From Terasakiella brassicae (GTDB lineage Bacteria; Pseudomonadota; Alphaproteobacteria; Rhodospirillales; Terasakiellaceae), in the NCBI RefSeq assembly GCF_014641495.1, contig NZ_BMHV01000005.1:794-64793 (forward strand): a stretch of 64,000 nucleotides of DNA. Reading direction: 5' to 3'. The translations under genes were made by a program, and so were the position numbers. The notes beneath the pieces were generated by a model that made no database searches, had not been told where the DNA came from, and saw only the letters and a program-made list of their open reading frames with translations. Shown here piece by piece: positions 51,918-62,879 of this stretch (position 1 is the stretch's first letter; every line of letters begins with the position of its first letter).

Positions 51918-53495
51918 TTACTGCGCCAGTGTTGCCAGCGTCGTAGACCCGGTAAAACGTTGATAAAGACCGGGATCCAGAACCAGATTACGTGCAACCG
52001 CCATATCTATCTCTTTTTTGCTACTATCGGGGCGACAGGTCTGGCGCAATTTTTTACGCCCCTGACGATCATCCAGACCAACGGTCCGCCAACGGACCAG
52101 TAAATCAGCACCATTGCTTTCCGACAAAGCAGGTCCCCTGCCCTTATTTTGTTTTATGCCGCTTGTACAAACGCTGGGGCGCACCCCCAGTCCATGAAAG
52201 CTATATCCGCTGGGCGCGATCAAGCGTGACCATGTGATCGTTATCTCGCCATCATTGGGCAAGCGTTGAACAGACTGAACCGTTCCCTTGCCATAAGAGG
52301 AACTGCCAACGATGACCGCACGCTGGCGATCTTGCAGGGCGGCGGCAACAATTTCAGAAGCCGATGCACTTTTGCCATTTAGCAACACAACAACAGGTCG
52401 CCCATTGGTCATATCGCGCGGGTCGGCCTCAAATATTTCAAAACTATCGGGATGACGGCCTTTCGTCGAAATAATCCGCCCGCCTGAAATAAACAAATCC
52501 GCTACCTGTACGGCCCGTTTCAGCAATCCGCCGGGATTGCCCCGTAAATCAAGGATAATGCCTTTCAGGGCTTCGCCATGCATCAGAACCGCATCTTCGA
52601 TATCCTGAGACAGGCTGCTCAATGTTTTTTCGTTGAAACGGGCAACCCGCAGCGTCAAAACACCATCGTCGTAATCCGCCCACACCGTTTGCGCGATCAC
52701 TAGTTCGCGCCATGCAAAGACTTCCTGCGTAATCCCGGTTGACGGGCGTTCAATTTGCAGGGTGACTTCGGTTTGCACTTTACCGCGCAGCATCTCATTA
52801 ACATCATGCAGGCTATGTCCAATCACGGCTTGATTATTCACCATAATCAGCATATCGCCCTTGCGTACACCGGCTTCATAGGCGGGGCCGTCCCGATCCA
52901 CACGGTTGACCAAGAAACGTTCATCAATTTTTTGCAAGGTCATATTCAACCCGCCAAACCCTTCGCGGCGGTCGCGGTTTCCTTCGGCTTCATGGGAACC
53001 CGCATAACGCGAAAAGATATCAAGGTTGGACAAAGCCGCATCAAACACAGCCTCATAAATACGTTCTGCATTGGTCGCGCCAACATCACTGGAATAAGGC
53101 CAGACCGCCTGAACGACCTCATAAACCGCATCCGCCCAGCTTTCACTGTCATAGGACAAGGGTTCGATCACACTCTTGATCCATTGATCACCATACAAAA
53201 CCTTGATGACCCCATCGGTTTCCACAATCGAAATTTCCGGGTCAATGGTCGCCAGACCACGCATGCCTTCCAAGCCCAACTCACGCACCGATACAGTGGA
53301 TAAAGCCCGTTCAGAAATCGCATAGAATCCCGATGCCAAAATGGCCGAAACTTCATCACGGGGTAAAGTGCTGCGGATTTCGTTGGCACGATCTTCCTGC
53401 TGCACCTGATCAGACACGTGCAAACCGGGCGAGCATCCGGCCATCAGCATTAAGCCGACAAAAGCCGAAAGCCTATAGGAACATACCTTTTTCAT
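51918..53495 (-). CDS. S41-family C-terminal processing protease, lipoprotein
   Basis: A CtpA/Tsp-like periplasmic protease of 525 residues with a lipobox LMAGC (Cys21). A PDZ domain (about 190-280, GPAYEAGVRKGDML) precedes the S41 domain. Catalytic Ser in NGKSASASE and Lys in SSYGKGTVQ are visible. The C-terminal part (about 415-525) is longer than in Ctp and not recognised. Same strand as rnr, 55 bases behind. Confidence 0.85.
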   Translation of the reverse strand: MKKVCSYRLSAFVGLMLMAGCSPGLHVSDQVQQEDRANEIRSTLPRDEVSAILASGFYAISERALSTVSVRELGLEGMRGLATIDPEISIVETDGVIKVLYGDQWIKSVIEPLSYDSESWADAVYEVVQAVWPYSSDVGATNAERIYEAVFDAALSNLDIFSRYAGSHEAEGNRDRREGFGGLNMTLQKIDERFLVNRVDRDGPAYEAGVRKGDMLIMVNNQAVIGHSLHDVNEMLRGKVQTEVTLQIERPSTGITQEVFAWRELVIAQTVWADYDDGVLTLRVARFNEKTLSSLSQDIEDAVLMHGEALKGIILDLRGNPGGLLKRAVQVADLFISGGRIISTKGRHPDSFEIFEADPRDMTNGRPVVVLLNGKSASASEIVAAALQDRQRAVIVGSSSYGKGTVQSVQRLPNDGEITITWSRLIAPSGYSFHGLGVRPSVCTSGIKQNKGRGPALSESNGADLLVRWRTVGLDDRQGRKKLRQTCRPDSSKKEIDMAVARNLVLDPGLYQRFTGSTTLATLAQ

Positions 53496-53550
53496 CTTTT
53501 TATTGTGCCAAAAAAATATATTTCCCGCCAGCTACATATACGGATAAGCC

Positions 53551-55803
53551 TTAACGGGAACGTCTTTTGTGCTTGGGGGTCTTGCGGTGTCCTTTGCGTG
53601 GTCCCCTTTTATCATTGCCACCACGACCGAGCTTGGCTGCTTTTGCAACGTCTTCCGGGCTTAAAACCAACTGGAAGACCATGCCGCCTGTGATCGTATC
53701 AGCTTCAACCAGCTTGGCTTCCACCCGTTCCCCCAGCCGGAATGTAAAGCCACTGCGTTTGCCGACCAGCATATGCAATTGCTCATCGTGGTCGTAATAA
53801 TCCTGTGGCAAACTGCGGATCGGCACCAGACCGTCAGCCCCGGTTTCGTCCAAAGTCACAAACAGACCAAAACGCGTAACGCCATTGATACGCGCACCAA
53901 AACTCGCCCCGACACGATCAGCAAGGAAAAGGGTCGTATAACGATCCATCGCATCACGTTCGGCAGCCGCTGCCCGGCGTTCGGTTTTGGAAAGATGTTC
54001 TCCCATATCGGCAAAATCACGTCCGCCTTCCTCCAGTCCCCCCTCCCCAAGGCCATAGCCGCGAATCAGCGCACGATGAACCAAAAGGTCTGAATAACGC
54101 CGGATCGGTGACGTAAAATGGGCATAACGATGCAGCGCCAGACCAAAGTGACCGATATTTTCAGGGTTATATTCCGCCTGTGATTGGGATCGTAAAACAA
54201 CCGTATTCACCATCGTATTCTGATCGGTATCCTCTACCTGCTTCAAAATCCGGTTGAAGATTTTCGGACTTGGCGATTGTCCTTTTGCCAATTTGATATC
54301 CAGTGAACCGAGGAACTGGCGCAAAGCTTCCATCTTATCCAGCCCCGGCGCATCGTGAACACGATACATACAGGGTTGGCGCTTGGCTTCCAGTGCTTCT
54401 GCCGCCGCAACGTTAGCGGTAATCATAAATTCTTCGATCAATTTATGACTATCCAAGCGTTCGCGCTTGTCGATGGAGGCCACTTTGCCATTTTCATCAA
54501 AAGACATTTTACGTTCCGGCACATCCAGTTCCAGCACATGACGTTCTTCACGATAGCGCAGGAAGCTCTCAAACGCACCATAAAGCGGGTTAATGACCTT
54601 TTCCATCAAAGGGGCCGTTGTTTCATCTGTTTGGCCGTCACGCGCCATTTGAACCTGTTCATAGGTAAAACGGGCATGAGACCGCATCAAGCCACGAACA
54701 AACTTATGCCCCAACAAATGACCGTCAGCGTCAATCCACATATGGACCGCAACACAACCTCGGTCTTCATGGGGGACGAGCGAACACCAGCCGTTTGACA
54801 AGGCTTCGGGCAGCATGGGCACCACCCGGTCCGGGAAATAAACCGAATTGCCCCGTTCATAAGCACAGCGATCCAAATCATCGCCCCCGCGCACATAATG
54901 GGAGACATCGGCAATCGCAACGATGATATGCCACCCCCCTGCATTTTTCGGGTCGTTATCGGGTTCGGCAAAAACCGCATCATCAAAATCGCGCGCATCT
55001 GCACCATCAATGGTGACAAGGGGAATATTGCGCAGGTCCACACGTTTTCCCAGCGGCACGGCTTTTGCGTTTTCCGCTTGGGCAACGGCTTCTTCTGTAA
55101 ATTCGGTGGGGATATCATGGGCATGGATGCACACCAAAGAAACCGCCTTGGGTTGATTGGTATCACCCAAACGTTCCACCACTTTTGCCGGTTTCAAACC
55201 GAACACACGACCTGGCAAAGGTTCACATAAAACAAGTTCGCCACTTTCTGCGTCCATTGCATTTTCCCGCGCAATGATAAATTCAGATTTGGCGCGGCGG
55301 TCTGTCGGGATCAAACGTCCCCCTTCGCCCCCATCCTGATAAATCCCCAAAACACGCGAAGGCGCTTCGGAAATCTGGCGAATAACCTGTGCTTCATATT
55401 CTTTGGCCGAAATTTTGCGCATCCGGCATAAAACACGGTCACGCAAACCATATGCGGTGCGCCCCCCCGATTGCGATACATAGATTTTAGGTGGCTGATC
55501 TTTGCCTTGCCAACTCAACGGCCGTGCCAGAAGTTCGCCATCCGTATCAATTCCGGTAATTTCCAAAACTGTCACATCCGGCAAGGTATCCGGTGTTGCA
55601 AGACTGCGTTGGCGCCCCCGACCCAATTTCCCATCCAGTTCCAATTCCTTAAGAACTTTTTTCAATTGGATTTTTGCAGGCCCTTTCAAGGCAAAGGCAC
55701 GCGCGATTTCACGTTTGCCCACTTGACCGGGGGCATCCTTGATAAAGTCCAGAATTTGTTTTTTCGTGGGAAACGGAACGGGTTTTCTCGGCGTATCGTT
55801 CAA
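53551..55803 (-). CDS. rnr: Ribonuclease R
   Basis: 3'-5' exoribonuclease of 750 residues that degrades structured RNA. Order: N-terminal winged helix (about 15-70), cold-shock domains, RNB catalytic domain with the Asp-rich GADARDFDDAVF block, S1 domain (FGLFVTLDE, GADGLVP), and a basic C-terminus rich in Arg, Lys and Gly. Length fits the family. Confidence 0.95.
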   Translation of the reverse strand: MNDTPRKPVPFPTKKQILDFIKDAPGQVGKREIARAFALKGPAKIQLKKVLKELELDGKLGRGRQRSLATPDTLPDVTVLEITGIDTDGELLARPLSWQGKDQPPKIYVSQSGGRTAYGLRDRVLCRMRKISAKEYEAQVIRQISEAPSRVLGIYQDGGEGGRLIPTDRRAKSEFIIARENAMDAESGELVLCEPLPGRVFGLKPAKVVERLGDTNQPKAVSLVCIHAHDIPTEFTEEAVAQAENAKAVPLGKRVDLRNIPLVTIDGADARDFDDAVFAEPDNDPKNAGGWHIIVAIADVSHYVRGGDDLDRCAYERGNSVYFPDRVVPMLPEALSNGWCSLVPHEDRGCVAVHMWIDADGHLLGHKFVRGLMRSHARFTYEQVQMARDGQTDETTAPLMEKVINPLYGAFESFLRYREERHVLELDVPERKMSFDENGKVASIDKRERLDSHKLIEEFMITANVAAAEALEAKRQPCMYRVHDAPGLDKMEALRQFLGSLDIKLAKGQSPSPKIFNRILKQVEDTDQNTMVNTVVLRSQSQAEYNPENIGHFGLALHRYAHFTSPIRRYSDLLVHRALIRGYGLGEGGLEEGGRDFADMGEHLSKTERRAAAAERDAMDRYTTLFLADRVGASFGARINGVTRFGLFVTLDETGADGLVPIRSLPQDYYDHDEQLHMLVGKRSGFTFRLGERVEAKLVEADTITGGMVFQLVLSPEDVAKAAKLGRGGNDKRGPRKGHRKTPKHKRRSR

Positions 55804-55944
55804 AATGGTGTACTTTCCTGTAACCGTCGGGGCGCAAAAAAGGCGGCGTGTCAGTTTTATCTTTTAAAGATATAATGTTTACACGCACGCGCGCAAGCCA
55901 CATGGCATGACGGATTTCTTTCAGGCTATGTACACCTTCCCCCG

Positions 55945-58278
55945 CTATTCTTCAACCGCTTTGGACAATTCCTCCAATATATCCAACACGACCTGTGAAT
56001 AATGATCAAGCTGGGTCAAATGGGCCAAGGCCTCTTCGAAATTACGATTTTCATGGGCCTGAAGCGCCTTAATCCCATAGGCATGAACCTGTTTATGCGG
56101 TTCGATCAATTTTTTGAATGCGGGATGCGCCAGTAATCTTTCATCCGTCACTTCATCATACCAGCGCCCCAATCGGCACGTGTGATGATCATGCATATCG
56201 CTTGATTTATGATCGCGGCGCCCCATAACCGTATTTACGATCTTGCGTTTGAACGCCATATGATCATTTTGGGCGACAAGGACGATACTGTAGGCATCCC
56301 CACCTGCGGCAAACTCTTCCACACGGGCATCCAGTTCGGCATTGCTTTTATCAATGGCTTCCAGAACGATATCAATTTCAATATTGTTATGTTCGGCAAG
56401 CTTGGCAATATGGGCGGTTCCGGCGGCGACTTCGTTCGCAGCCGTTGTCTGCTGGGCCAAAATACCGGCAATCTCTTCGACCTTGCCGGTCACATTATTG
56501 ACCTTGGCGCTCATTTCCCCCAAGCGGTTATAAAGTTCCCCAATGACTTTCTGTCCGCTATTCACCGCGTCATTGCCCGTACTCATGGAACTGGTGATCG
56601 CATCCATTTCATCCAATAACGTCGAAATGCGGGCATTGATATCTTCGGTTGCCCCTGCCGTCTGATTTGCCAGATTTTTCACTTCACTGGCCACAACGGC
56701 AAATCCCTTACCCGCATCGCCCGCCCGCGCAGCTTCGATGGTCGCATTTAAGGCCAATAAGTTTGTTTGTTCGGCAATCGCTTCAATCTGGCTGACGATA
56801 TCACCAATTTTTTCTGAGGATTGCGCCAACAGAGCTGTCTTATCAACAGCGTTATTCACCGCGCTATAGATATCGCCCATCGCGGCTGTTGCATTTTCCG
56901 CTTCGCTCATCCCTTCATTGGATGCGGTTTCGGCGTGGCGGGCATCTTGGGCAATGGCTTCGCCATTCTGGGCAATTTCGTTGACGGAGGCCACCAATTC
57001 TTCCACGGCAGAGGCCATTGCCTCACTGGCCGTATGCACATTGACAATATCATTACGCATGGATGCCATTGCAACAATCGCCCTATTTGCCTGCATCGCC
57101 GCTTCAACAACCCCATGCAATTGATGCCTGGATTGTTTATCAAGCTCATCCTTCCAGTTTTGCAATTCCACAAACCGGGCTTCGCGTTCCCGTTCCAGTT
57201 GATCATGGATTATCGCATTTTCGCGCAATTCCATCAGGGCCTGTGCCATCACCCCGACCTCGTCACTGCGCTCATGGCCGACAATTTCCATATCAAAATC
57301 CTTGTGAGAAATACATCGCAAGCCATTTGCCATACGCAAAATAGGCCCGGAAATGCTTTTTGAAATCCCGATAGAAAGCAAAATAGAAAGAACCAAGGCC
57401 GCCAAAGAAATATAAAGGGCGCGATTTTCAGCCGCACTGCGCATATCGCGAAAACGTGACGCATCCATTGCAATTTCCAGCACCCCGACAGGTTTTTGTG
57501 AAAAATCACGGATCACATCATATAAAACCGCATGGGCTTTTTCATTATAATGCGCCAAGCCCATTTGCGCCTTGCCCTCCAGAACAGCTTGCAGATTAAC
57601 CGATGGGTTCAACGGCGTTCCACCCAGCGTAGAAGCAAAGGGTTTAAAGCCACCTTCACCTTGAATATAAAGAGACACATCTACAGCGTTGCGAGCCTTG
57701 TAACGATCAAAAAAAGCCTGCCCAAAAGACATACCAAATTCAACTGATCCAATATGGTTACCGCCCTGAAAAACAGGGACAACACCACGTACCCCGAGGC
57801 CTGCCACCCCTTTTTCAAGCCCGACAACAGGTTCTTTTGTTTGATTGGTTCGGGTTACCGTATGGCGAAAGGCAGAAAGATCATCACCAAATTTTTCCGG
57901 TTTGTGGATACGAGCAAACGAGGTTGCGGGCGGGCTATGAAACTGGAACTGTCGAACCGCATAGTTCTTTTTCATAGCCTGAAAGGAAGAACCGAATAAT
58001 TCAAATAATTGGTCACGTTCCCCGTTTGCAAACGCATCGCTGGCCTGTGGAATTTGTGCCACAAGTGCGGCCAAGGACTGCGCCCGATAGGCTTCGGCCT
58101 CTATCGCACTGGAAATCGCAACATAATGGTTGTTCAACTCCCGGCTTTCCGACTGTGCAATAATTTCATCAACCGATTGTGTCATCGAAAACACAACGAT
58201 GAGAATGGATATTAACGCAGAAACGATAACCCCAAAGCTGATTTTATAAGCAAGCTTGATATTGTGAAACGCAAACAT
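55945..58278 (-). CDS. Methyl-accepting chemotaxis protein with CZB domain
   Basis: A 777-residue chemoreceptor. Membrane helices near 10-32 and 285-305 flank a periplasmic Cache-type sensor ([30 protein letters not shown]). Then HAMP, a long signalling coiled coil with hairpin ([19 protein letters not shown]), and a C-terminal CZB zinc-binding domain ([17 protein letters not shown]), which links to hypochlorite and zinc sensing in other bacteria. The start at 58278 has GGAGGG five bases upstream. It stands between rnr and topA on the same strand. Confidence 0.9.
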   Translation of the reverse strand: MFAFHNIKLAYKISFGVIVSALISILIVVFSMTQSVDEIIAQSESRELNNHYVAISSAIEAEAYRAQSLAALVAQIPQASDAFANGERDQLFELFGSSFQAMKKNYAVRQFQFHSPPATSFARIHKPEKFGDDLSAFRHTVTRTNQTKEPVVGLEKGVAGLGVRGVVPVFQGGNHIGSVEFGMSFGQAFFDRYKARNAVDVSLYIQGEGGFKPFASTLGGTPLNPSVNLQAVLEGKAQMGLAHYNEKAHAVLYDVIRDFSQKPVGVLEIAMDASRFRDMRSAAENRALYISLAALVLSILLSIGISKSISGPILRMANGLRCISHKDFDMEIVGHERSDEVGVMAQALMELRENAIIHDQLEREREARFVELQNWKDELDKQSRHQLHGVVEAAMQANRAIVAMASMRNDIVNVHTASEAMASAVEELVASVNEIAQNGEAIAQDARHAETASNEGMSEAENATAAMGDIYSAVNNAVDKTALLAQSSEKIGDIVSQIEAIAEQTNLLALNATIEAARAGDAGKGFAVVASEVKNLANQTAGATEDINARISTLLDEMDAITSSMSTGNDAVNSGQKVIGELYNRLGEMSAKVNNVTGKVEEIAGILAQQTTAANEVAAGTAHIAKLAEHNNIEIDIVLEAIDKSNAELDARVEEFAAGGDAYSIVLVAQNDHMAFKRKIVNTVMGRRDHKSSDMHDHHTCRLGRWYDEVTDERLLAHPAFKKLIEPHKQVHAYGIKALQAHENRNFEEALAHLTQLDHYSQVVLDILEELSKAVEE

Positions 58279-58393
58279 CAATCCCTCCAGATATGAAAAC
58301 AGGAGGTTCCCCCCTCCCCAATTAAGAAGAGAGCGTATCATTTATTTCTTATATTAGGAATTGATTTTACACAATCCACTTTGGAAAATTATA

Positions 58394-61003
58394 TTATTCG
58401 TCTGCCGCATCCGCCTTTGCGGTTTTTTTGCTTGCCGCTTTTTTAGCCGGTGCCTTCTTGGTCGTTTTCTTGGCAGCGGTTTTCTTTTTCGCTGCCTTCT
58501 TACCAGCCCCTTTTTTATTCAGCATCTCAATGGCAATTTCCAAGGTGACGTCTTCACGTTCCATATCCTTGGGCAAGCGGGCATTGATCCGGCCGACCTT
58601 AACAAACGGACCCCAACGACCATTTTGCAGAATAATATCTTTCTTTTCATCCGGGTGCTGGCCCAGCACGACCATTTGTGTCTTTTCCATTTTTTCATGG
58701 ATCAGGTCAATCGCGCGGTTTTCACCGATGGTATAAGGACTGTCTTCCTTGATGGAAACAAACGTTTTGCCAACGCTGACATAAGGACCGAAACGCCCGA
58801 TCCCGGCCTTGATCATCTCCCCCGTATCGGGGAAAATTCCGACATTACGTGGCAAGGAAAGTAATTTAAGAGCTTTTTCCAAATCCATTTCCGCCGGGTT
58901 CATATCGGACGTCAATGAGGCGCGTTTGGGTTTTTTCTTTTTATCTTCCGGATCAATATCGCCGATCTGAACATAAATACCGTATGGACCACGGCGCATG
59001 GTGACCATCTCGTCGGTTTCGGGGTCAAGGCCCAATTCCTTCGGTCCGGCTTCAAGATCAGGCAGTGCACCATCGCTACTGTCATCCTTAATCAAGGGAC
59101 GGGTATAGCGGCAATCAGGATAATTCGAACAACCGATAAAGGCCCCGAACTTACCCAGTTTCAAACTCAAGCGGCCTTCGCCACAAGTCGGACAGACGCG
59201 CGGGTCTTTGCCTTCTTCATTTTCATGGAAGAAATGCTCTTCCAAATCTTTATCCAGCGCATCCAAAACATCACGCACGCGCAATTCTTTGGTATCTTCG
59301 ACAGCCGCGCTAAAGGCAGCCCAGAAATCACGCAAGACTTTTTGCCAATCTTCCGCCCCATTGGAGATTTCATCCAACTGGTCTTCAAGGTTCGCCGTAA
59401 AATCATATTGAACATAACGTTCAAAGAAGTTTTCCAAAAATGCCGTGACCAGACGACCACGATCTTCTGGAATGAAACGTTTCTTGTCCAAACGAACATA
59501 ATCACGATCCTGAAGGACCGAAATAATACTGGCATAAGTGGACGGACGCCCAATGCCTAATTCTTCCATCTTTTTAACAAGGGAGGCTTCGGAATAGCGC
59601 GGCGGCGGTTGTGTGAAATGCTGGTCCGCATTCACAGGGCCGAGGTTCAGCGTATCACCGGTTTGCACGTCCGGCAGAATTTTGTCGCTTTTCTCGTCAT
59701 CGCCATTGTCGTCGCTGCCTTCCTGATAAAGCGTCAGGAAACCGTCAAACACAACGACCGAGCCACTGGCACGCAACCATGTTTGCTTGTCCGCACTCTG
59801 GATAACCACGCCGACTTGATCTAGAACCGCGCTTTCCATCTGACAGGCCACCGTTCGTTTCCAAATCAGGCTGTAGAGTTTCAACTGGTCCGCATCCAGA
59901 TATCTTGCCATTTCTTCCGGGCGACGGGTCACTGCGGTTGGGCGAATGGCTTCGTGGGCTTCCTGTGCGTTCTTGGCTTTTGTTTTATACGTGCGTGGAC
60001 TTTCCGGTACATATTTGTCGCCATATTGATCCTTGATCAAATCACGGGCACCAAAAATCGCCTCATTAGACAGGTTCACCGCATCGGTACGCATATAGGT
60101 GATCAAACCGACAGTTTCCCCGCCAAGGTTAATCCCTTCATATAATTTTTGCGCAACCTGCATGGTTCGTTTTGCACCAAATCCCAGTTTGCGCGAGGCT
60201 TCCTGTTGCAAAGTGGATGTGGTAAACGGTGGGGCCGGATGACGGCGTGTTTTTTTCCGTTCAACATCGGCAACAGTGTAACTGCCCGCTTCAACCGTAG
60301 CGACCGCCTTGTTCGCCGCCGCTTCATTGCCGATGTCCAGCTTGGCAAGCTTGTCCCCGTTTAAATGGGTCAGGTTGGCGGCAATGGTTTTGCGTTTCGG
60401 GGTCGTGAACTTGGCATCAACTGTCCAATATTCATCGGCCTTAAAGGCTTCGATCTCGGCTTCGCGTTCACAGATTAAACGCAAGGCAACCGATTGCACA
60501 CGACCGGCAGAACGCGATCCCGGTAATTTACGCCACAAAACAGGCGACAGGTTGAACCCCACAAGATAGTCCAAAGCCCGGCGCGCAAGATAAGCTTCAA
60601 CCAGTTCCTGATTGACTTCGCGCGGACTGGCAACCGCATCCAAGACAGCCTGTTTGGTAATTTCATGGAAGACGATACGTTTGACATCAACGCCTTTTAA
60701 CAAGCGTTTATTCGCCAACACTTCCTGAACATGCCATGAAATCGCTTCGCCTTCACGATCAGGGTCAGTCGCGAGATACAGTTTATCCGCGCCCTTCATG
60801 GCGTCCGTAATATCTTTAAACTGTTTTTTGGACCGCGCATCCATTTCCCAGTCCATCGAGAAATTTTCGTCCGGTCGTACAGAACCATCCTTGGCGGGTA
60901 AATCGCGTATATGACCGTATGAGGCAAGAACGATATAATCCTTACCCAAATATTTATTGATCGTTTTGGCCTTTGCGGGCGATTCGACGACAACTACGTT
61001 CAT
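58394..61003 (-). CDS. topA: DNA topoisomerase I
   Basis: Type IA enzyme relaxing negative supercoils, 869 residues. TOPRIM start VVVVESPAKAKTI, catalytic Tyr303 in GLITYMRTD, one Cys4 zinc ribbon (CPTCGEG and CSNYPDC), several Topo C-terminal repeats and a Lys/Ala-rich tail of about 45 residues. Follows dprA in the common order plsY-dprA-topA, 53 bases away. Confidence 0.97.
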   Translation of the reverse strand: MNVVVVESPAKAKTINKYLGKDYIVLASYGHIRDLPAKDGSVRPDENFSMDWEMDARSKKQFKDITDAMKGADKLYLATDPDREGEAISWHVQEVLANKRLLKGVDVKRIVFHEITKQAVLDAVASPREVNQELVEAYLARRALDYLVGFNLSPVLWRKLPGSRSAGRVQSVALRLICEREAEIEAFKADEYWTVDAKFTTPKRKTIAANLTHLNGDKLAKLDIGNEAAANKAVATVEAGSYTVADVERKKTRRHPAPPFTTSTLQQEASRKLGFGAKRTMQVAQKLYEGINLGGETVGLITYMRTDAVNLSNEAIFGARDLIKDQYGDKYVPESPRTYKTKAKNAQEAHEAIRPTAVTRRPEEMARYLDADQLKLYSLIWKRTVACQMESAVLDQVGVVIQSADKQTWLRASGSVVVFDGFLTLYQEGSDDNGDDEKSDKILPDVQTGDTLNLGPVNADQHFTQPPPRYSEASLVKKMEELGIGRPSTYASIISVLQDRDYVRLDKKRFIPEDRGRLVTAFLENFFERYVQYDFTANLEDQLDEISNGAEDWQKVLRDFWAAFSAAVEDTKELRVRDVLDALDKDLEEHFFHENEEGKDPRVCPTCGEGRLSLKLGKFGAFIGCSNYPDCRYTRPLIKDDSSDGALPDLEAGPKELGLDPETDEMVTMRRGPYGIYVQIGDIDPEDKKKKPKRASLTSDMNPAEMDLEKALKLLSLPRNVGIFPDTGEMIKAGIGRFGPYVSVGKTFVSIKEDSPYTIGENRAIDLIHEKMEKTQMVVLGQHPDEKKDIILQNGRWGPFVKVGRINARLPKDMEREDVTLEIAIEMLNKKGAGKKAAKKKTAAKKTTKKAPAKKAASKKTAKADAADE

Positions 61004-61056
61004 AAGCGATCTTCTTAAATTCTATTCCACTAACTGCACTCATGTCGGCAAACCGT

Positions 61057-62172
61057 TTAAATAATTGAAGAAACCATGTTCCCGGGATGGCGTTCCACAT
61101 GCCCCGCCAATTCCAGTTCCAACAAAACAGTTTGCACAACGGAAGCAGAGATTTGGCATTGACGAATGATTTCGTCAACACAAACTGGTGAAATTGATAA
61201 ACTTTCTACAATTACCTTACGAGCTTCGGTTAGCTCACCCTCCCCTGGTAATGTGGTTTTAACATCTTGAAAATATTGGTATTTCCTTTCATTTAAAGGG
61301 GTGTTTTTCAGGCTTTCCAGTTCATAAAAAATATTTTGCGCATTTTCCAGTAAATGCGCACCTTCGCGAATCAGGCCATTTGTTCCGGCTGCACGCGGGT
61401 CCAATGGCGAACCGGGGACGGCAAAAACTTCGCGCCCCTGTTCCAAGGCCATCCGCGCGGTAATCAAGGAACCGGACCGGGGGGAGGCTTCAACCACCAC
61501 AATCGCACGGCACATGCCCGAAATAATGCGATTGCGCCGTGGGAAATGACGGGCTTGCGGTTTGGTCCCCAGCTTTGGTTCCGCGATCACACAGCCCCGC
61601 AACGTCATCTCTTTATATAAGGACGCATTTTCGCGCGGATAAATCACATCAACGCCACCGCCTTGCACCCCAACGGTCCCGGTTTCCAACGCAGCGGCAT
61701 GGGCCGCGCCATCAACACCCCGGGCCAAGCCGGAAACGACCAGCAAACCGCCTTCGCCCAAATCACGGGCAATCTGTCCGGCAAATTTACATCCGTTCAA
61801 GGTTGCATTGCGCGCGCCAACAATGGCAACGGCTTTCTTTTTTAAAAGATGTGTATGTCCACGCACACATAAAACCGGAGGCGCATCTTCAATATGGGAT
61901 AATAAAGGGGGATAACGGTCTTCATCGCGCACAATCACTTCTGCGCCGATTTCCGCCAACTCGGTCATTTCGCGTTCGGCATCCGATTTGGAACAAACCG
62001 CAATTTTTTTCTTACGTCCGCCTTTGCGGGCCAGTTCAGGCAACGCATCCAACGCGTTGGATGCCGTCCCGAATTGTTCCAACAAGCGGTAAAATGTAAT
62101 GGGACCGACATTTTCGCTGCGGATCAACCGCAGCCATGCCAGTTTTTCTGTATCGGAAAATAAATGCGTCAT
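61057..62172 (-). CDS. dprA: DNA-processing protein DprA
   Basis: Loads RecA on incoming single-stranded DNA in transformation. The Rossmann fold has the GARNAT and SGLARGVDGAAH blocks and PGSPLDPRAAG; the C-terminal 60 residues are a winged helix. Length is 371 residues. The sole competence-related gene in view, conserved in non-competent bacteria as well. It follows plsY by about 75 bases. Confidence 0.94.
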   Translation of the reverse strand: MTHLFSDTEKLAWLRLIRSENVGPITFYRLLEQFGTASNALDALPELARKGGRKKKIAVCSKSDAEREMTELAEIGAEVIVRDEDRYPPLLSHIEDAPPVLCVRGHTHLLKKKAVAIVGARNATLNGCKFAGQIARDLGEGGLLVVSGLARGVDGAAHAAALETGTVGVQGGGVDVIYPRENASLYKEMTLRGCVIAEPKLGTKPQARHFPRRNRIISGMCRAIVVVEASPRSGSLITARMALEQGREVFAVPGSPLDPRAAGTNGLIREGAHLLENAQNIFYELESLKNTPLNERKYQYFQDVKTTLPGEGELTEARKVIVESLSISPVCVDEIIRQCQISASVVQTVLLELELAGHVERHPGNMVSSII

Positions 62173-62246
62173 CAGCCTGAACCGTTCCTCTGTCAGTGTT
62201 ATGACAAAAGCTATGAACGGTTCAGGCTGATTTTACGCCAAAGACT

Positions 62247-62858
62247 TTATTTTTTTTGACCGATTTTCGGTTCTTCACCGGCAAGCAGGCGTTTGATATT
62301 GGCATGATGGCGCACGATGCCAAGGGCGGCTAATAAGACAGCCAACACCGCCTTATTTTCATCCCCCAGAAAATACATGTAAAAAGGCGAGGCGGCAAAA
62401 GACACAAGGGCAGCCAATGACGAATAACGCAACGCCAGCGCAACCAACAACCATGTCGCAGCCGTCACCAAACCGGCAGGCCATGACATCGCCAATAAAA
62501 CACCCAATGTGGTTGCGACCCCTTTGCCGCCTTCAAATTTCAGCCACATGGGGAAATTATGCCCGATCACCGCCATCATCCCAGCGATAATCGCGGCATC
62601 CGGGGCAAACCAATATCCGGCCAGCAAGACGGCAACGGCGCCTTTGCCGCCATCCAATAACAACGTGGCCGCCGCCAGATCTTTACGACCTGTGCGCAAC
62701 ACATTGGTGGTGCCGATATTACCCGAACCGATCGAGCGCAGATCACCGGCTTTAAACAACTTGGTCAATAACAGGCCGAACGGAATGGACCCTAGCAAAT
62801 AGCCGAGCAAAGCGGCCATCTGCCATTCATGGGTCACGATAACAGGTAAGGTACCCAC
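62247..62858 (-). CDS. plsY: Glycerol-3-phosphate acyltransferase
   Basis: Membrane enzyme transferring acyl from acyl-phosphate to glycerol-3-phosphate, first step of phospholipid synthesis. Five membrane segments; the three family motifs GSIPFGLLL, GSGNIGTTNVLR and GGKGVATTLG are present. Length is 203 residues. Same strand as pyrC' upstream, 21 bases between. Confidence 0.95.
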   Translation of the reverse strand: MGTLPVIVTHEWQMAALLGYLLGSIPFGLLLTKLFKAGDLRSIGSGNIGTTNVLRTGRKDLAAATLLLDGGKGAVAVLLAGYWFAPDAAIIAGMMAVIGHNFPMWLKFEGGKGVATTLGVLLAMSWPAGLVTAATWLLVALALRYSSLAALVSFAASPFYMYFLGDENKAVLAVLLAALGIVRHHANIKRLLAGEEPKIGQKK

Positions 62859-62879
62859 TGGAGTACTCCTTTATCTTTT

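Noticed and set aside
61057-62172. dprA as evidence of a natural competence locus
   Set aside because: Neighbours are housekeeping genes in the usual plsY-dprA-topA order; dprA alone is widespread.
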